Positions 5,346 through 6,536 of a DNA stretch of 6,536 bases are shown here, one piece after another (the first letter of the stretch is position 1; each line of letters starts with the position of its first letter). The DNA comes from an uncultured bacterium (GTDB lineage: Bacteria > Patescibacteriota > Saccharimonadia > Saccharimonadales > Saccharimonadaceae), in the NCBI GenBank assembly GCA_938045655.1, contig CALIMO010000027.1, positions 1 to 6,536 on the forward strand, written 5' to 3'. Both the position numbers and the translations under genes were made by a program. Under the pieces are notes generated by a model. That model ran no database searches and was not told the DNA's origin. It worked only from the letters and a program-made list of their open reading frames with translations.

Positions 5346-5609
5346 TTTTTAAAGAGATTATTTGCTTTATTCTAGAAGCATAACGAGTTATTGGTAGGTG
5401 AGTTTTTTCTGATGCTCAACTAAATATTTAATCAGGTGTAAATATTTTTTAATGTTTATGATATATATAATCGGGCGATTTTTGACGCTGAAAAATAGTT
5501 TGGCTCACTTTTGACTTTTTTAAAATTAGACTCACGAACCGTACGGGAGATTTTGAACTACAAAAAATAAGGTGTAAACTTTCCACCATTTCACCCACTT
5601 TATTGCACT
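5346..5609. other. AT-rich spacer with short related motifs
   Basis: No gene is visible. The region contains TATAAT at 5466-5471 without a -35, a 9-bp direct repeat AGGTGTAAA (5434-5442 and 5570-5578), an 8-bp palindrome CCGTACGG (5539-5546) and three related blocks centred on TTTTGAC (see the repeat entry). Confidence 0.5.
5472..5558. repeat. Three related TTTTGAC blocks, possible IS-end remnant
   Basis: CGGGCGATTTTTGACG (5472-5487), GGCTCACTTTTGAC (5502-5515) and CGGGAGATTTTGAAC (5544-5558) share the pattern purine/C-rich head, then (A/G)(A/C)TTTTGA(A)C. The first and third match almost fully apart from one substitution and one T. Series of such blocks are typical of the ends of IS21-family elements, where the transposase binds. 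No istA or istB gene, full inverted repeats or target duplication is visible here, so this is at most a remnant; it may also be chance in AT-rich DNA. Confidence 0.25.
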
Positions 5610-6021
5610 ATGATAGTTGCATATTTTAGTGAAGAATTTGATTCAGAAACTCGAATTGCTAGAAACTCAAAAACAGGCGAGAATTATGAAATACCAAATA
5701 TGAGTTATGAAAACTTGCGACTAATTTGTATGGATTACTAAATAAAAACAAGACTGCGAATAGTATTTTTAAATTAGTTTCTATAGGAAAAGTAAAGTTG
5801 AACCAGCCATTCTAAGTAGCAAAGAAAAGGAATTCTACGGAGACAATTCAGATCCTGATAATAAAAGGTAGTACAAAATTTGTAATGAGGAAGAGCTCTG
5901 ATTTTAGGTATTTATTAAATTCTGGGCATATTACATGAAAAAAGAAAAATGGGAGAGCATATTATAAAAGTAGGAAGAGGTAGAGCTGGCTAAAGGTTTA
6001 AAATCGAAAATAAGGTATTAA
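5610..6021 (+). pseudogene. Probable decayed gene, coding-like text in shifting frames
   Basis: No intact ORF is present, but protein-like text runs through the segment. One frame opens at ATG 5610 and reads 43 codons (MIVAYFSEEF, then TGENYEIPNMSYENL) to TAA 5739. A second frame is open from 5711 to 5813 (LYGLLNKNKTANSIF) and, after one TAA, to 5936 (ILIIKGSTKFVMRKSSDF). A third frame carries KEKEFYGDNSDPDNK, FIKFWAYYMKKEKWESIL and EEVELAKGLKSKIRY between stops of all three types, ending at TAA 6019-6021 beside a stem-loop. The stops are mixed TAA, TAG and TGA, so recoding does not rescue it. No Shine-Dalgarno precedes 5610. I do not recognise the family, and the true frame path is ambiguous. 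Random open frames in AT-rich DNA are the main alternative. Confidence 0.35.
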
Positions 6022-6038
6022 AAAATTCTTTAATACCT
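6013..6038 (+). terminator. 10-bp stem-loop, weak terminator or regulatory repeat
   Basis: AGGTATTAAA (6013-6022) and TTTAATACCT (6029-6038) are perfect reverse complements with a 6-base loop AAATTC. The stem has only three G-C pairs, and the nearest T-run (6050-6054) starts 12 bases later, so it is a poor terminator. It overlaps the last stop of the decayed gene and ends six bases before the -35 box of the next promoter. An operator or boundary role is equally possible. Confidence 0.5.
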
Positions 6039-6044
6039 ATTAAA

Positions 6045-6073
6045 TTGACTTTTTAACAAAAGCGTGATAATAT
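6045..6073 (+). promoter_or_regulatory. Promoter of the 95-residue unknown gene
   Basis: TTGACT (6045-6050), 17 bases, TAATAT (6068-6073), with TGA directly before the -10. This is the best -35 in the window. A second TATAAT follows at 6078-6083. Transcription should begin near 6080, giving a leader of about 160 bases before the ATG at 6241. Confidence 0.75.
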
Positions 6074-6090
6074 TTAATATAATTGAAAAT

Positions 6091-6194
6091 AGTTGGAGGA
6101 TTTGCATACTATCGTGAGTCGGATCACTTAGGATGTGATCTTATCGGATTCTGCAGGTAAACCCAATTTTACCTTTAAAACCACCCTATAGGGT
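6091..6194 (+). ncRNA. Structured 5' leader RNA of unknown class
   Basis: Three consecutive hairpins fit the leader. Hairpin 1 has outer stem GAGTC (6116-6120)/GGATTC (6147-6151, one wobble), inner stem GATCAC (6122-6127)/GTGATC (6135-6140) and loop TTAGGAT. Hairpin 2 is AGGTAAA (6155-6161)/TTTACCT (6168-6174) with loop CCCAAT. Hairpin 3 is the 12-base palindrome ACCCTATAGGGT (6183-6194), followed by a T-rich stretch. AACCC (6160-6164), partly in the loop of hairpin 2, can also pair with GGGTT (6191-6195) of hairpin 3, so the two states compete or form a pseudoknot. A GGAGG lies at 6095-6099, far from the ORF. I do not recognise a known riboswitch, T-box or other RNA family. A cis-regulatory leader or a small RNA are both possible. 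Confidence 0.4.
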
Positions 6195-6240
6195 TATTAT
6201 TGTTATTTAGTTAAATATTAGAAAGGATTTCAAAACTATA

Positions 6241-6528
6241 ATGAAAACAAAATATGAATTTACCCACGAAGACACAGTTGGAGTTTACGGTTTGTGGTAT
6301 AGCGATGAAGTCTTAGATGAATATGCGCGAAAATTTAAAATATTTGACGATCTCGGAGAGCCTGCTTTTCTAGTGATTGGTGGAGATGAGCAACACATCA
6401 AAGATTGCGTTGAAGCCGCCCGTAAATCAATCGATAACGGCAAGCCATTTTTCTATAACGCCCCAGAATATATTCAAAAACGAATGATCGAAGAGCGAGA
6501 AAATCTTGAAAATAATAACCGTTATTAA
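6241..6528 (+). CDS. Conserved-looking protein of unknown function (95 aa)
   Basis: I do not recognise this protein. It is 95 residues, cytoplasmic in appearance (no signal or membrane segment), acidic in the middle, with a single cysteine (CVEAARKS). It reads like a compact alpha/beta domain: a first part with GVYGLWYSDEVLDEYARKF, a strand-turn PAFLVIGGDEQHI, a helix KDCVEAARKSIDNG, then FFYNAPEYIQKRMIEERENL and an Asn-rich end. Base composition and codon use resemble the other genes here, with more G and C than the flanks. It has a good promoter and a long folded leader. The ribosome site is weak: AAAGGA ends 13 bases before the ATG. It is complete, with TAA eight bases before the window edge, so whether it belongs to a longer operon is not visible. 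Confidence 0.75.
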   Translation: MKTKYEFTHEDTVGVYGLWYSDEVLDEYARKFKIFDDLGEPAFLVIGGDEQHIKDCVEAARKSIDNGKPFFYNAPEYIQKRMIEERENLENNNRY

Positions 6529-6536
6529 AAATATCG

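Noticed and set aside
6102..6130. Short leader-peptide ORF (TTG 6102 or GTG 6114, ending at TAG) after GGAGG 6095-6099
   Set aside because: The spacing is too short for the TTG and too long for the GTG, and the peptide has no run of control codons.
6176..6196. T-box-like AGGGTGGT on the minus strand
   Set aside because: Only the first bases of the T-box signature match and the following ACCGCG-type part is missing; no specifier stem or downstream synthetase gene exists on that strand.
1..6536. Alternative genetic code (UGA as glycine, as in some CPR groups)
   Set aside because: All recognised families read through without in-frame TGA and use GGN for glycine. The broken region at 5610-6021 contains TAA and TAG as well as TGA stops.
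1..6536. tRNA or rRNA genes, CRISPR arrays, intact transposases
   Set aside because: Scanned on both strands; no cloverleaf with a GTTCGAAT-type arm, no regularly spaced direct repeats and no transposase domains were seen.

Overview
The window looks like chromosomal DNA of a small-genome Candidate Phyla Radiation bacterium, most likely Saccharibacteria (TM7). This is an inference from AT-rich DNA, many short intergenic gaps, a PcsB-type hydrolase directly behind an FtsX tail, a TRM11-like methyltransferase with an atypical motif IV, and sparse Shine-Dalgarno use. No rRNA or other decisive marker is present. All gene families read through at full length in the standard code. The stops are TAA or TAG, never TGA, and no in-frame TGA interrupts the intact genes, so there is no sign of recoding.

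Left part (1-3753, plus strand): the last 32 codons of an FtsX-like divisome protein, then a secreted coiled-coil plus CHAP peptidoglycan hydrolase (PcsB-like) with its own promoter and terminator. Next is an AT-rich spacer carrying a promoter, a hairpin and a 74-residue unknown protein. It is followed by a membrane-anchored S41 carboxy-terminal processing protease (CtpA/Prc family) and, 24 bases later, a stand-alone receiver-domain response regulator. The theme is cell-envelope remodelling: FtsEX normally gates PcsB-type hydrolases, and Ctp proteases often act on envelope proteins including hydrolases.

Middle (3776-5345): a bidirectional terminator separates the response regulator from a convergent minus-strand pair, a THUMP/TRM11-like RNA methyltransferase followed by rpmA (bL27). 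rpmA starts inside the last codons of the methyltransferase and has a good Shine-Dalgarno there, so it is probably translationally coupled.

Right part (5311-6536): about 930 bases without an intact gene. They hold short repeated motifs resembling a decayed IS end, coding-like text broken by shifts and stops (a probable pseudogene), a stem-loop, a strong promoter and a folded leader of about 160 bases. The leader precedes a 95-residue unknown protein that ends just inside the window.

Five promoters can be read, all with exactly 17 bases between a TTGnnn -35 and the -10. Four carry TGA directly before the -10. Two of them (S41 protease, methyltransferase) put the expected transcription start on or next to the ATG, which predicts leaderless mRNAs. 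The most interesting unexplained element is the structured leader at about 6080-6240.
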